Shown here piece by piece: positions 35,120-43,740 of a stretch of DNA of 64,000 nt; positions within the stretch are counted from its first letter, which is position 1, and each line of letters starts with the position of its first letter. The position numbers were made by a program, and so were the translations under genes. The DNA lies in NCBI GenBank assembly GCA_937891785.1, contig CALAGN010000040.1:1-64000 (forward strand). The letters are read 5' to 3'. Below the pieces are notes generated by a model. That model was not told the origin of the DNA, made no database searches, and saw nothing but the letters and a program-made list of their open reading frames with translations. The DNA is from an uncultured Octadecabacter sp. (lineage in GTDB: Bacteria > Pseudomonadota > Alphaproteobacteria > Rhodobacterales > Rhodobacteraceae).

Positions 35120-35805
35120 ATCCGCAAACTCACAGGTCTCCCAATTGTGGCGCGCGCCGTGATGGCGCGCGCCCTGATATCGTCGTGATCCATTACACGG
35201 CGATGGGTGATCACACCGCCGCCCGTGATTGGTTGTGTCACGCTGATGCAGAAGTTTCAGCGCATTATATCATTTCGGCGCAAGGTGAGGTTGACCAGTT
35301 GGTCGATGAAGCCGCGCGGGCGTGGCACGCTGGGGCAGGGCGCTGGGGTGATGTCACGGACGTGAATTCGCGGTCAATCGGGATTGAGCTGTCCAATACT
35401 GGTGTGACACCCTTTGCCGCCGCGCAAATGGATGCGCTCGAAACCCTGTTGGCAGGGATCATGACACGTTGGAATATCACGCCGGACCGCGTGATTGGCC
35501 ATTCTGACATGGCCCCAGGGCGCAAGGTAGATCCCGGAGCACGGTTCGATTGGGCGCGGCTGGCGCGGCGTGGGATGGCTGTTAAACTGTCGCCCGTTGC
35601 AGGTGCAAAAGTCGACATCGGTCAGTTCTTAAACGATCTGCGCGTGGCCGGATACACGGCAGATGCCTCTGACGATGGCCTGTTGTCTGCTTTTCGCCTG
35701 CGCCATCGCCAAGGCGTGGCAGGTCCGCTTGACGCCACTGATTGTGCGCTTGCGGAACAACTCGCAAAACGCTTTCCCGTTGACCAAACCGTCCCCAGCG
35801 CCTAA
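35074..35805 (+). CDS. N-acetylmuramoyl-L-alanine amidase (AmpD-like)
   Basis: An Amidase_2/AmpD-family cell-wall recycling enzyme. Zinc ligands appear in VIHYTAMGD and VIGHSDMAPGRKVDPG; residues ~165-240 form a peptidoglycan-binding-like tail (VDIGQFLNDLRVAGY...FRLRHRQG). The start is unclear. ATG 35074 overlaps the lipoprotein by 46 nt, while homology begins at SPNCGARRDG, where the only near candidate is CTG 35116 overlapping the upstream TGA. That would give 229 aa. Lack of a signal peptide points to a cytoplasmic AmpD role. Confidence 0.85.
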   Translation: MWLGSGTFPTGSRQLNPQTHRSPNCGARRDGARPDIVVIHYTAMGDHTAARDWLCHADAEVSAHYIISAQGEVDQLVDEAARAWHAGAGRWGDVTDVNSRSIGIELSNTGVTPFAAAQMDALETLLAGIMTRWNITPDRVIGHSDMAPGRKVDPGARFDWARLARRGMAVKLSPVAGAKVDIGQFLNDLRVAGYTADASDDGLLSAFRLRHRQGVAGPLDATDCALAEQLAKRFPVDQTVPSA

Positions 35806-35815
35806 GTCCCACATC

Positions 35816-36220
35816 GCGCGGATGGCTGGGTGATCGCGGGTGGTAACATCCGAGGAAAGTCCGGACTCCACAAGGCATGGTGCCGGGTAACTCCCGGCGG
35901 GGGAAACCCTAGGGATAGCGCCACAGAAAACAGACCGCCTGTGTCCGCACAGGTCAGGGTGAAACGGTGGGGTAAGAGCCCACCGCGCGAGTGGTAACAC
36001 AAGCGGCACGGCAAGCCCCACCAGGAGCAATGCCAAATAGGGGCCCCGCGCGGGCAGGTGCCGCAAGGCATACCGCCGCAAGGATGCCTGAACCCAAGGG
36101 GCCCGGGTTGGCAGCTAGAGGGCGGTTGGTAACAGCCGCTTTAGATGAATGATCGCCCACGGTGGCGCCGCCTTCGGGCAGCGCCACCGGGACAAAATCC
36201 GGCTTATAGGCCGTCCGCGC
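35816..36220 (+). ncRNA. rnpB: RNase P RNA
   Basis: The bacterial class A RNase P RNA, catalytic part of tRNA 5' maturation. The conserved core GAGGAAAGTCCGGACTCC begins at 35852, with GGGGAAACCCTAGGGATAG and ACAGAAAACAGACCGCC following. The ends pair as helix P1: 35816-35826 (GCGCGGATGGC) with 36210-36220 (GCCGTCCGCGC). It begins 10 nt after the amidase stop, and its 3' end lies 3 nt from the convergent ppsA stop. Confidence 0.96.
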
Positions 36221-36223
36221 AAC

Positions 36224-38596
36224 CTACCCCTTTTCGGCAGCCGCCACGTTGGCTTTGACAGCGCGGAACGCATCCGGCGTGACCGAGATGGAATCGATCC
36301 CAAAACCCACCAGCAGTTTGGCAAAAGCAGGGTCGTTACTGGGCGCTTGGCCGCAGAACCCGACCTTGGCCCCGACGGCGTGGGCACGGGTGATCATCTG
36401 TTCGATCATCCACAGCACGGCGGCGTTGTCCTCTTTGAACAGCGGCGCAAGGGTTTCGTTGTCGCGGTCCACCCCAAGTGTCAGCTGGGTGAGGTCATTC
36501 GAGCCGATTGAAAACCCGTCAAAGCGTTTGGCGAATTCTTCGGCCAGAATGACGTTGGCAGGGATTTCGCACATCACATAGACCTGCAGTCCGTCCTTGC
36601 CGCGCTCCAACCCGTTTTCGGCCATGACTTCAAGAACGCGGTCGGCTTCTTGGGGGGTGCGGCAAAACGGGATCATCATCAGGATATTGTCGAACCCTTT
36701 GACCCCGCGCGCCTTGGCAATGGCCTGACATTCCAGCGCGAACCCATCCTTATAGGCATCCGAATAATAGCGTGACGCACCGCGCCAGCCGATCATCGGG
36801 TTTTCCTCGTTGGGTTCAAACTGTGTGCCGCCCAAAAGTGCTGCGTATTCGTTGGTTTTAAAGTCCGACATGCGCACGATCACAGGGTTGGGGTAATGTA
36901 CCGCCGCGATCCGCGACAGGCCCAACGCGAGCGTGTCGGCAAAGTAGTCGGGCTTGTGATCGTACCCGCGGGTGAGGGCCTCGATTTCCGCTTTCACGGC
37001 CTCGTCTGTGAGCTGGTCAAACCGTGTCAGCGCAAGTGGGTGCACCTTGATCGCGTTGTTGACCACGAACTCCATGCGGGCAAGGCCGACACCATCCGCA
37101 GGCAGGCGCCACCAGCGCGATGCAGCCGACGGGTTTGCCATGTTGAACATGACCTTGGTTTTCGTTTCGGGAAGATCCCCCAGATCAATCTCTTCGACCT
37201 CGATGTCTGCGAAGCCTGCGTAGACATAGCCCTCTTCGCCCTCAGAGCAGCTGACGGTGACGTCTTGATCATCGTGCAGAACATGCGTGGCGTTGCCGGT
37301 GCCGACGATGGCAGGCAGGCCCAGTTCGCGGCTGACAATCGCGGCGTGGCTGGTGCGCCCGCCGTGGTCGGTGACGATCGCACTTGCGCGCTTCATGATT
37401 GGCACCCAGTCGGGGTCGGTTGTTTGCGTCACCAGCACGGATCCGTCGACAAAGTTGTCGATATCAGCGGCTGTTTCGATCAGACACACCGGCCCTGTGG
37501 CGACAGCCCCGCCAACGGACAGTCCCGTTAGCAAACGTTCGCCGGTGTTCGTCACGTTATAGTTTTTCATCGCGCCGGTTTCGGCCCGTGATTGCACCGT
37601 TTCGGGACGGGCTTGCACGATATAGAGCTTGCCTGTGTTGCCATCACGCGCCCATTCCATGTCCATCGCACACCCATAGTGGTCCTCGATGGTGCAGGCC
37701 TGACGGGCGAGTTCGCAAATCTCGTCGTCGGACAGCACGAATTTCGCACGTTCCGCGTGGCTGGTGCGCACGTTTTTGACGGCTTTGCCTTCGCCAGCAT
37801 AGATCATCTTGATCTCTTTGGCGCCAAGGGTGCGTTCAACGATAGGCCTGCGCTTGGCGTCCTTCAGGAAGGGCTTGTAGACCATGTATTCATCTGGCGT
37901 CACGGCACCCTGCACGACGTTTTCACCCAAGCCCCAAGTCGCGTTAATCAGCACGACCTTGTCAAAACCGGATTCCGTGTCGATCGAGAACATGACCCCC
38001 GATCCACCGATATCCGAGCGCACCATCTGTTGCACGCCAATCGACAGGGCCACGGCCATGTGATCGAACCCTTGCAGGGTGCGGTAGGTGATTGCGCGGT
38101 CGGTAAAGAGCGACGCATAGCAGCGTTTGCAGGCTGCGAGCAGGGCCGTGTCGCCCTCGACGTTCAGGAACGTTTCCTGCTGGCCGGCAAAGCTGGCGTC
38201 AGGCAGGTCTTCGGCGGTGGCAGACGAACGCACAGCAACTGACGGATTTTCGCTGCCGGTGCGTTTGGCCATTTCTTTGTAGGCCGTCAGGATATCTGCG
38301 CGCAGATCATCAGGCCATTCGCCCGCGTTGATCATCGTGCGGATGCGGGTGCCTGCTTGGTGCAGGGTGATCTTGTGGTTCGCAAGCGCGTCCATTTCGG
38401 CCGTGACGCGTTCATGCAGATTGTTGGCTTTGATAAAGCCACGGTAGGCATCCGAACTGGTCGCAAAACCGGTAGGCACATCAATCCCGTTGGGTCCCAA
38501 CGCGCGAACCATTTCACCAAGCGATGAGTTTTTGCCGCCCACACGCGCAACGTCGCCACGCGCGAGGTGTTCAAACCAAATGACGTTCTCGGACAT
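36224..38596 (-). CDS. ppsA: Phosphoenolpyruvate synthase
   Basis: A 790-aa gluconeogenic enzyme that makes PEP from pyruvate and ATP. Order: N-terminal ATP-grasp pyruvate-binding domain (GKNSSLGEMVRAL; SVAVRSSATAEDLPDASFAGQ), phosphohistidine domain with GGRTSHAAIVSRELGLPA, and the C-terminal TIM barrel ending IGSNDLTQLTLGVDRD and CGQAPSNDP. The length is typical of PpsA; lack of a PpdK-type insertion separates it from PPDK. GGAGAAAATAG precedes the start. It converges on rnpB with 3 nt between. Confidence 0.97.
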   Translation of the reverse strand: MSENVIWFEHLARGDVARVGGKNSSLGEMVRALGPNGIDVPTGFATSSDAYRGFIKANNLHERVTAEMDALANHKITLHQAGTRIRTMINAGEWPDDLRADILTAYKEMAKRTGSENPSVAVRSSATAEDLPDASFAGQQETFLNVEGDTALLAACKRCYASLFTDRAITYRTLQGFDHMAVALSIGVQQMVRSDIGGSGVMFSIDTESGFDKVVLINATWGLGENVVQGAVTPDEYMVYKPFLKDAKRRPIVERTLGAKEIKMIYAGEGKAVKNVRTSHAERAKFVLSDDEICELARQACTIEDHYGCAMDMEWARDGNTGKLYIVQARPETVQSRAETGAMKNYNVTNTGERLLTGLSVGGAVATGPVCLIETAADIDNFVDGSVLVTQTTDPDWVPIMKRASAIVTDHGGRTSHAAIVSRELGLPAIVGTGNATHVLHDDQDVTVSCSEGEEGYVYAGFADIEVEEIDLGDLPETKTKVMFNMANPSAASRWWRLPADGVGLARMEFVVNNAIKVHPLALTRFDQLTDEAVKAEIEALTRGYDHKPDYFADTLALGLSRIAAVHYPNPVIVRMSDFKTNEYAALLGGTQFEPNEENPMIGWRGASRYYSDAYKDGFALECQAIAKARGVKGFDNILMMIPFCRTPQEADRVLEVMAENGLERGKDGLQVYVMCEIPANVILAEEFAKRFDGFSIGSNDLTQLTLGVDRDNETLAPLFKEDNAAVLWMIEQMITRAHAVGAKVGFCGQAPSNDPAFAKLLVGFGIDSISVTPDAFRAVKANVAAAEKG

Positions 38597-38727
38597 CTAT
38601 TTTCTCCAATATCAATATATGGAGCAATTATGTGCCCGCGCGCGCAATGATGCCTTGACGCAAATCATGTCGGGTTTTCGCCCATAGGAGTAACCGGTGA
38701 CTAGGGCCGCATAGAGGGAGAAAACGA

Positions 38728-39096
38728 ATGGATACCCAATCACTTGTCGCAATTGCTGATCAAATCGCAGCCGAGCCGCTTTATGATGCGGCACTGTGTC
38801 AGGCGGCTTTTGAAGGGGCGCAGGCCCATCTTCTAGAGGTAGACGAGGCCATGACTCGTAATGGAGCCTTGGGCGGCACAGATGCCGTTCTGACGGTGAT
38901 AGATCACGGTCTGCCCGGTTGGGCGATCTCGCTGCAAGGCAGCGCAAGCGAGGTGAACGGCCATTGGACGTGTTCACTGCGCCGTCAGGTCGGGCGTGAC
39001 GATGATCCGGCAATAGGCGTCGCCAAGGGGCCTAAATTGTCCAACGTTATGGTCGCGGCATTGCTTAAGGCGCTGACACGCAAGAACCTGAGCTAG
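38728..39096 (+). CDS. Hypothetical protein
   Basis: A 122-aa soluble protein with no signal or membrane segment. A helical N-terminus (IADQIAAEPLYDAALCQAAFEGAQAHLLEVDEAM) precedes a strand-rich centre (GGTDAVLTVIDHGLPGWAISLQG) and ends LSNVMVAALLKALTRKNLS. GAGGGAGAAAACGA gives a strong ribosome site. I do not recognise a family. It stands alone between ppsA (divergent) and rpmG. Confidence 0.75.
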   Translation: MDTQSLVAIADQIAAEPLYDAALCQAAFEGAQAHLLEVDEAMTRNGALGGTDAVLTVIDHGLPGWAISLQGSASEVNGHWTCSLRRQVGRDDDPAIGVAKGPKLSNVMVAALLKALTRKNLS

Positions 39097-39205
39097 ATTG
39101 GCGCGGTTGAGGGTTGACAGCAACGGCCAAGCCGTTAAGTAGCGGGCTTATAATTCACGAACGCGACGGGCTAAGATGCGCCCCGCTTAACCGGAGACAA
39201 GTGAC

Positions 39206-39373
39206 ATGGCGAAGCCGACCACGATCAAAATCCGCCTGAACTCCACCGCGGGGACCGGGCACTTTTATGTGACAAAGAAAAATGCACGCACGATGACTGA
39301 AAAAATGTCGGTCAACAAATATGACCCCGTTGTGCGCAAGCATGTTGAATACAAGGAAGGCAAGATCAAGTAA
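39206..39373 (+). CDS. rpmG: 50S ribosomal protein L33
   Basis: A 55-aa ribosomal protein beginning [20 protein letters not shown] and ending [13 protein letters not shown]. It is the Cys-less form of L33, with no CxxC pairs. GGAG precedes ATG 39206, and a strong terminator follows. Confidence 0.97.
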   Translation: MAKPTTIKIRLNSTAGTGHFYVTKKNARTMTEKMSVNKYDPVVRKHVEYKEGKIK

Positions 39374-39399
39374 TCTTGCCAGTCTTTGGACAGTGATAA

Positions 39400-39424
39400 G
39401 GCCGCGCCATGTGCGCGGCTTTTT
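39400..39424 (+). terminator. Rho-independent terminator of rpmG
   Basis: GCCGCGC (39401-39407) pairs with GCGCGGC (39413-39419), closing a short loop, and TTTTT follows at 39420-39424. Confidence 0.9.
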
Positions 39425-39429
39425 ACATT

Positions 39430-39828
39430 CTAGGTCCGTGCTGTGACGGTCAGCAAGACCAGCAAGCCAGCCTGCGCGATCAATGTCGCTGACATGCCCC
39501 ACATGCGAAACCGCCAATGGGTGCCGTGCCGCGTGAAATATATCGCGTGCAAGGCGCGGCCCAGCGTGAACAGTGCAGCAAGGATCGCCAGTGCCATCCC
39601 ATTGCCCCCCTGCAATTCGGTCAGTGCCATTACGATCAACGCCATCGGCATCTGCTCAGCGGCATTGGCATGGCCACGGATTCGTTTTTCCATGATCCGG
39701 TCGCCGTTATCGCCAAGCACAATACCATCTGCGCGCCGCATACGGATCACCCGCCACGTCAATATCAGGTAGATGACGCCAGTGGCGACTGCGGCAAGGC
39801 TGGTGATTGGCAGGGTAAAGTCGGCCAT
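39430..39828 (-). CDS. MAPEG family membrane protein
   Basis: A 132-aa four-helix membrane protein of the MAPEG (membrane-associated eicosanoid/glutathione) superfamily. Segments: LAAVATGVIYLILTWRVI; the family pattern ENRIRGHANAAEQMPMALI, here MEKRIRGHANAAEQMPMAL; LFTLGRALHAIYF. GTGAGGATCGAAA precedes the start. It lies just past the BI-1 terminator, so transcription must come through that terminator or from a promoter overlapping it. Substrate unknown. Confidence 0.88.
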   Translation of the reverse strand: MADFTLPITSLAAVATGVIYLILTWRVIRMRRADGIVLGDNGDRIMEKRIRGHANAAEQMPMALIVMALTELQGGNGMALAILAALFTLGRALHAIYFTRHGTHWRFRMWGMSATLIAQAGLLVLLTVTART

Positions 39829-39842
39829 TTTCGATCCTCACA

Positions 39843-39871
39843 GAAAAAAAGGGCCGCCCTTAGGCGGCCCG
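39843..39871 (-). terminator. Rho-independent terminator of the BI-1 gene
   Basis: Read on the minus strand, GGGCCGCC and GGCGGCCC pair around TAAG, followed by a run of seven T. It ends 15 nt before the MAPEG start codon. Confidence 0.88.
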
Positions 39872-39896
39872 TTTAAGTCGTTATGTTCAGCGCTGC

Positions 39897-40670
39897 TTAA
39901 TTGCGGTTGCCCAGCAGTTGCAGCAGGAACATGAACATGTTGATGAAATCAAGGTAGAGGTTCAGTGCGCCCATGATTGCGGCCTTACCAAGCCATTCCT
40001 TGTCGCCGTGGTGGGCATGCTCAAGGTAGGTGTTCTTTATTTTCTGGGTGTCGTAAGCTGTCAGGCCCGCAAAGATAAGCACACCCAGGGTGGAGATTGC
40101 ATACATGATCGCCGGCGACTGCAGGAAAATGTTGACGACCATCGCGACGATCAGGCCAATCACGCCCATGATCAGGAAGCTGCCCCAACCGCTGATGTCT
40201 TTCTTGGTGGTGTAGCCGTAAAGCGACAGACCAGCGAAAGCGATCGACGTGACAAGGAATACCTGAATGATCGAATAGCTTGTGAAGCTCAGGAAGATCC
40301 AGCTGATCGACACGCCCATCGCCATGGCGAATACGTAGAAAAACAGCTGCGCGCCAGCGGCGGACAGGCGGTTAATCATCGCGCCAAAGGCAAAGACCAT
40401 CACCAGCGGCAGGAACATGATCACCCAGCGCAGCGGCGTTGTGTAAAGTGTCACACCGAAATCAGAGAGGAAAAGGCCATTGGCCAGCTGCGCCGAAGCA
40501 GTTCCGGCATCAGCCGTCGCAAGGCCGGAAATGGCCCAAGCGGCCAAGGCCGTGATAATCATGCCTACGGACATCGTGCCGTAAACTTTGTTCATATGGG
40601 CGCGCAGTCCCGCGTCGATATCAACGCTGCGTGCGCCTACCCTTGCATCAATTTGTCTGTAGTCAGCCAT
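39897..40670 (-). CDS. Bax inhibitor-1/YccA family membrane protein
   Basis: A 257-aa protein with seven hydrophobic helices and the BI-1 family ending ALNLYLDFINMFMFLLQLLGNRN. GILIFAGLTAYDTQKIK near residue 200 is the family signature. Bacterial members (YetJ type) act as pH-sensitive calcium leak channels; others bind FtsH. GGAGG precedes ATG 40670. Single gene with its own terminator. Confidence 0.93.
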   Translation of the reverse strand: MADYRQIDARVGARSVDIDAGLRAHMNKVYGTMSVGMIITALAAWAISGLATADAGTASAQLANGLFLSDFGVTLYTTPLRWVIMFLPLVMVFAFGAMINRLSAAGAQLFFYVFAMAMGVSISWIFLSFTSYSIIQVFLVTSIAFAGLSLYGYTTKKDISGWGSFLIMGVIGLIVAMVVNIFLQSPAIMYAISTLGVLIFAGLTAYDTQKIKNTYLEHAHHGDKEWLGKAAIMGALNLYLDFINMFMFLLQLLGNRN

Positions 40671-40840
40671 CAAAGCCTCCAAGGTTGAACTGGTGTCACC
40701 GCTGATGCGGTATCCTTGGAGGTGATATTGGAGTATTCAGTGGCGTTTTCAAGCAATACCGAACGATCTTTGTGCGAAAATCGGATCATTTCGCGCAGGT
40801 TTGCGCACAGTGGCCGGATTCTCGCAGTAATGCGGCCTTT

Positions 40841-41059
40841 TTAGGCACGCCAACCGTTGGGCACATCCCACAAAGGACGGGTGGCTTCGCGCTGGGCGTC
40901 GGCGCGGCTTAGGCCGATGTCACACAGGCGTGCGTCATCAAGTCGAGCCAAGACGCGGCGCTGCTGCCAAACGACGAGCGCCTCGGTGAACAGGCCAAGC
41001 GGAGATCGCATGGCCGAGCGGCGGGCGGCGGTGAAGTGCATGTTGTGTGTCGCGGACAT
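40841..41059 (-). CDS. DUF1127 family small protein
   Basis: A 72-aa Arg-rich protein with the DUF1127 core VWQQRRVLARLDDARLCDIG followed by LSRADAQREA. Small DUF1127 proteins influence RNA turnover and phosphate or carbon physiology in other alphaproteobacteria. It is divergent from the LysR gene, across a region with a long inverted repeat. Confidence 0.88.
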   Translation of the reverse strand: MSATHNMHFTAARRSAMRSPLGLFTEALVVWQQRRVLARLDDARLCDIGLSRADAQREATRPLWDVPNGWRA

Positions 41060-41079
41060 TGGAAGAACCTTTCGAATTG

Positions 41080-41170
41080 GTGATGCATTGTCTGAATTGA
41101 ATCAGGATGATTGATGTATGATGCTAGCTATGACATATTAAAAATGAATATTTGATCGTTAATGCATCAC
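41080..41170. promoter_or_regulatory. Inverted repeat pair between DUF1127 and lysR
   Basis: GTGATGCATT (41080-41089) and AATGCATCAC (41161-41170) are perfect inverted copies 71 bp apart. Each lies just upstream of one divergent start codon (DUF1127 at 41059, lysR at 41181), and the centre is AT rich. Each arm contains palindrome ATGCAT. They may be paired operators, perhaps for the LysR protein. Confidence 0.45.
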
Positions 41171-41180
41171 GGAAATTGAT

Positions 41181-42035
41181 ATGCCGCGCAATCTTGACCT
41201 CACCGCCCTGCGTTCGTTCGTCGCCGTTGCCGATACCGGCGGCGTCACCAAGGCAGCCGGGGTGCTGCATCTGACCCAATCGGCGGTGTCGATGCAGTTG
41301 AAACGACTTGAGGAGTCGATGGGCGTGGTGCTTTTTGATCGTTCGGCGCGCTCCATTTCACTGTCACCCAACGGTGAACAACTGCTGGGATATGCCCGCC
41401 GGATGCTATCGCTGAACGATGAAATCTACAGCCGCCTTACCGCGCAGGAATTCGAGGGCGAGGTCACGCTTGGTGTGCCCCACGACATCGTTTATCCGGT
41501 CGTGCCGCAGATCTTGCAGCGTTTCGCGGCGGAATACCCGCGCGTCCGCGTGCAATTGCTGACCTCGTTTACACGTGCGTTGAAAGAACAATATGCCCGC
41601 GGCGAGGTCGATGTTCTGCTGACGACCGAAGACGAGGTGGGCGAGGGTGGTGAAACGCTTGCCATCAAGCCACTGGTCTGGGTCGGGACCGAGGGCGGGG
41701 CCGCGTGGCGCAATCGCCCGCTGCGGCTGGCCTTTGAAAAGAACTGCATCTTTCGCCAAGGCGTGCTGCGTCGCTTGTCCGAGGCGGGCATCCCGTGGGA
41801 AATGGTTGTTGAAACCAATTCATCCCGCACGGTCGAGGCGACGGTAACAGCCGATCTGGCCGTACATGCTTTGATCGAAGGAACCGAACCGCGCCACTGT
41901 GAACGGATTAACCATGGTGGCGCGCTGCCCGAATTGCGCCAGACCCGCATCAACATGTATCACCGCGAAGCCGAAGATAGCCCGATCGTCGGTGACCTCG
42001 CGCAGTTGATCCGGACGGCCTATAAATTAGCCTAA
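41181..42035 (+). CDS. LysR-family transcriptional regulator
   Basis: A 284-aa LysR regulator. The N-terminal winged helix spans residues 4-63 (LDLTALRSFVAVADTGGVTKAAGVLHLTQSAVSMQLKRLE). The effector domain begins near 90 (GEVTLGVPHDIVYPVVPQIL) with ARGEVDVLLTTEDEV. Its divergent neighbour is DUF1127, the most likely direct target. Effector unknown. Confidence 0.92.
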   Translation: MPRNLDLTALRSFVAVADTGGVTKAAGVLHLTQSAVSMQLKRLEESMGVVLFDRSARSISLSPNGEQLLGYARRMLSLNDEIYSRLTAQEFEGEVTLGVPHDIVYPVVPQILQRFAAEYPRVRVQLLTSFTRALKEQYARGEVDVLLTTEDEVGEGGETLAIKPLVWVGTEGGAAWRNRPLRLAFEKNCIFRQGVLRRLSEAGIPWEMVVETNSSRTVEATVTADLAVHALIEGTEPRHCERINHGGALPELRQTRINMYHREAEDSPIVGDLAQLIRTAYKLA

Positions 42036-42045
42036 ATCAGTCATC

Positions 42046-43002
42046 CTAGGGCGTCACGACGACCTTGCCTGTGGATTTCCGCGTGCTCATCAGCTCAAGC
42101 GATTCTTGTGCGCGGGCAAGCGGCAGGATGTGGCTCACATGTGGGCGCAACCGGCCCTCGGCATGCCACTGCATCAATTCGGCCATGCTCTCGGTCAGTG
42201 CCTTGGGGTTGAACGCAAGGTAGCCGCCCCAATAGAACCCGATCACAGTAACGTTCTTGACCAGAATGATATTGGCCGGAATTTGCGGCACGTCGCCGCT
42301 GGCGAAGCCGATGACGATCACGCGCGCTTCGCGGTTGCAGGCCCCGAGTGCTGATTTGAACAAATCCCCGCCTACGGGGTCATAAACCACATCGGCCCCG
42401 CCCAGTGCTTTGACTTTGGCCTTAATATCTTCGCTGGCATCAATCGTGTGGTCCGCGCCTGCGGCTTGGGCAACGGCCAATTTTTTGGCTCCGCGCGCGA
42501 CGGCGATCACGCGCGCGCCCAAGGCTTTGCCAATCTCGACGGCTGTCAGGCCAACGCCACCGGCAGCCCCCAAGACAAGTAGCGTTTCACCGGGCCGCAA
42601 CTGCGCGCGCCGCGTCAGTGCAAGGTGCGATGTGCCGTAAGCAACCTGAAAACCGGCGGCCTCTGCTGCAGTCATATTATCAGGGACCGCGCGGCACAGA
42701 TCAGCGGGAAATACCCCGTAATCAGCTAAGCCACCGCTACCGCCAAACACCGCCACGCGGGTGCCGATAGCCGGGGCTGTGACGCCCGCGCCAAGGGCCG
42801 TCACCGTGCCGCAAACCTCCATCCCAAGGGTGAAGGGTGGGGTCGGGGTATCTTGGTATGTGCCCTTGGCCATTAACAAATCGGCAAAATTCAGCCCACA
42901 TGCTTCGATCTGCAATGCGACCTGTCCTGCTGCTGGTTGGGGTTTGGGGATTTCGGTCAGCGCTGGCGCGGAATCGAAAGAAGTTAATTGAAATGCAAGC
43001 AT
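42046..43002 (-). CDS. Zinc-independent quinone oxidoreductase (MDR family)
   Basis: A 318-aa medium-chain dehydrogenase of the NADPH:quinone oxidoreductase group. GroES-like N-domain with ACGLNFADLLMAKGTYQ; Rossmann loop GAAGGVGLTAVEIGKALGA near residue 145. Cys/His of catalytic and structural zinc sites are absent, as in QOR. The end VSHILPLARAQESLELMSTRKSTGKVVV is typical. It is convergent with lysR, separated by 10 nt. Confidence 0.9.
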   Translation of the reverse strand: MLAFQLTSFDSAPALTEIPKPQPAAGQVALQIEACGLNFADLLMAKGTYQDTPTPPFTLGMEVCGTVTALGAGVTAPAIGTRVAVFGGSGGLADYGVFPADLCRAVPDNMTAAEAAGFQVAYGTSHLALTRRAQLRPGETLLVLGAAGGVGLTAVEIGKALGARVIAVARGAKKLAVAQAAGADHTIDASEDIKAKVKALGGADVVYDPVGGDLFKSALGACNREARVIVIGFASGDVPQIPANIILVKNVTVIGFYWGGYLAFNPKALTESMAELMQWHAEGRLRPHVSHILPLARAQESLELMSTRKSTGKVVVTP

Positions 43003-43298
43003 TTAAGGGACTCCGCCAATAATTACGATTCGCCTTTAACGACTTTAATATTGTCGGTGTCAGATAGCCAGTAGGCTGGTGCGAAGGCACTGATATACAG
43101 CCAAAAAGTCAGGCTTTCACAAAGAAATGTTGGATTCAGACTAGCCAAAGGTTAGGTATAGGCCTGCAACCGTTGCGTGTTTTAGCTAAATGATTGCATT
43201 CAGTAGGTAGTAACGAATTTTTCGCACAGTCGGCACGCAAATTGATTTGAAAACTTCGCGTCGCCCTGAGCCGAGAATGTAAAAAGAGGACTATTGCA
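43003..43298. other. Non-coding region upstream of PraR-like regulator
   Basis: About 296 bp without a convincing gene, AT richer than its surroundings. It carries the divergent promoters for the quinone oxidoreductase and the XRE gene. TTAA elements occur (for example TTAACGACTTTAA), but not in the TTAA-N7-TTAA spacing expected of CtrA. No riboswitch fold recognised. Confidence 0.5.
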
Positions 43299-43670
43299 AT
43301 GAAACACCCTGTAGATGTTCATGTCGGAAAACGCATCCGTCATCGCCGTTGGATGAATGGGACCACACAGCAGCAACTGGCCGAACAGGTCGGAATCAAG
43401 TTCCAGCAAATCCAAAAGTACGAAACTGGTATGAACCGCGTCAGCGCATCGCGCCTTTGGGATATCGCCAATGCGTTGTCGGTGCCGACCTCGTTCTTCT
43501 TTGACGGGATGGAGGCAAGCAGCGTTCCTGCCGGGTCTGACTCTGATATGCCGAATGATATTCTGGCAGACAAAGAGGCGCTGGAACTGTTGCGGTCCTA
43601 CTATTCGATCCCTGAAAATCAGCGTCGCAGGCTCTATGATCTTGCCCGCGTCCTAAGCCAAGCTGCCTAA
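43299..43670 (+). CDS. XRE-family regulator (PraR-like)
   Basis: A 123-aa repressor with HTH_XRE at residues 10-65: VHVGKRIRHRRWMNGTTQQQ, then QKYETGMNRVSASRLW and IANALSVPTSFFF. The C-terminal tail (ALELLRSYYSIPENQRRRLYDLARVLS) matches the widespread alphaproteobacterial PraR/phage-repressor-like group that controls attachment and surface genes in rhizobia. GAGGA precedes the start by 9 nt. Target genes are unknown here. Confidence 0.9.
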   Translation: MKHPVDVHVGKRIRHRRWMNGTTQQQLAEQVGIKFQQIQKYETGMNRVSASRLWDIANALSVPTSFFFDGMEASSVPAGSDSDMPNDILADKEALELLRSYYSIPENQRRRLYDLARVLSQAA

Positions 43671-43740
43671 AGCGCGCTTGACCTTGCTGCCCGCCCCGCG
43701 TTAGCGCCAGTTCTTAACTGGTGCAGATGCGGGGAGCCGG

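Noticed and set aside
39114-39154. Sigma-70 promoter for rpmG from TTGACA and TATAAT
   Set aside because: Both hexamers are present but are 29 bp apart, outside the 16-19 bp range, so I do not call it.
40812-40843. Plus-strand terminator before DUF1127
   Set aside because: The GGCC/GGCC stem is irregular and no plus-strand gene precedes it, so the T-run is probably incidental.
43030-43060. CtrA binding site
   Set aside because: Two TTAA elements occur but are separated by 5 nt, not the 7 nt of the consensus.
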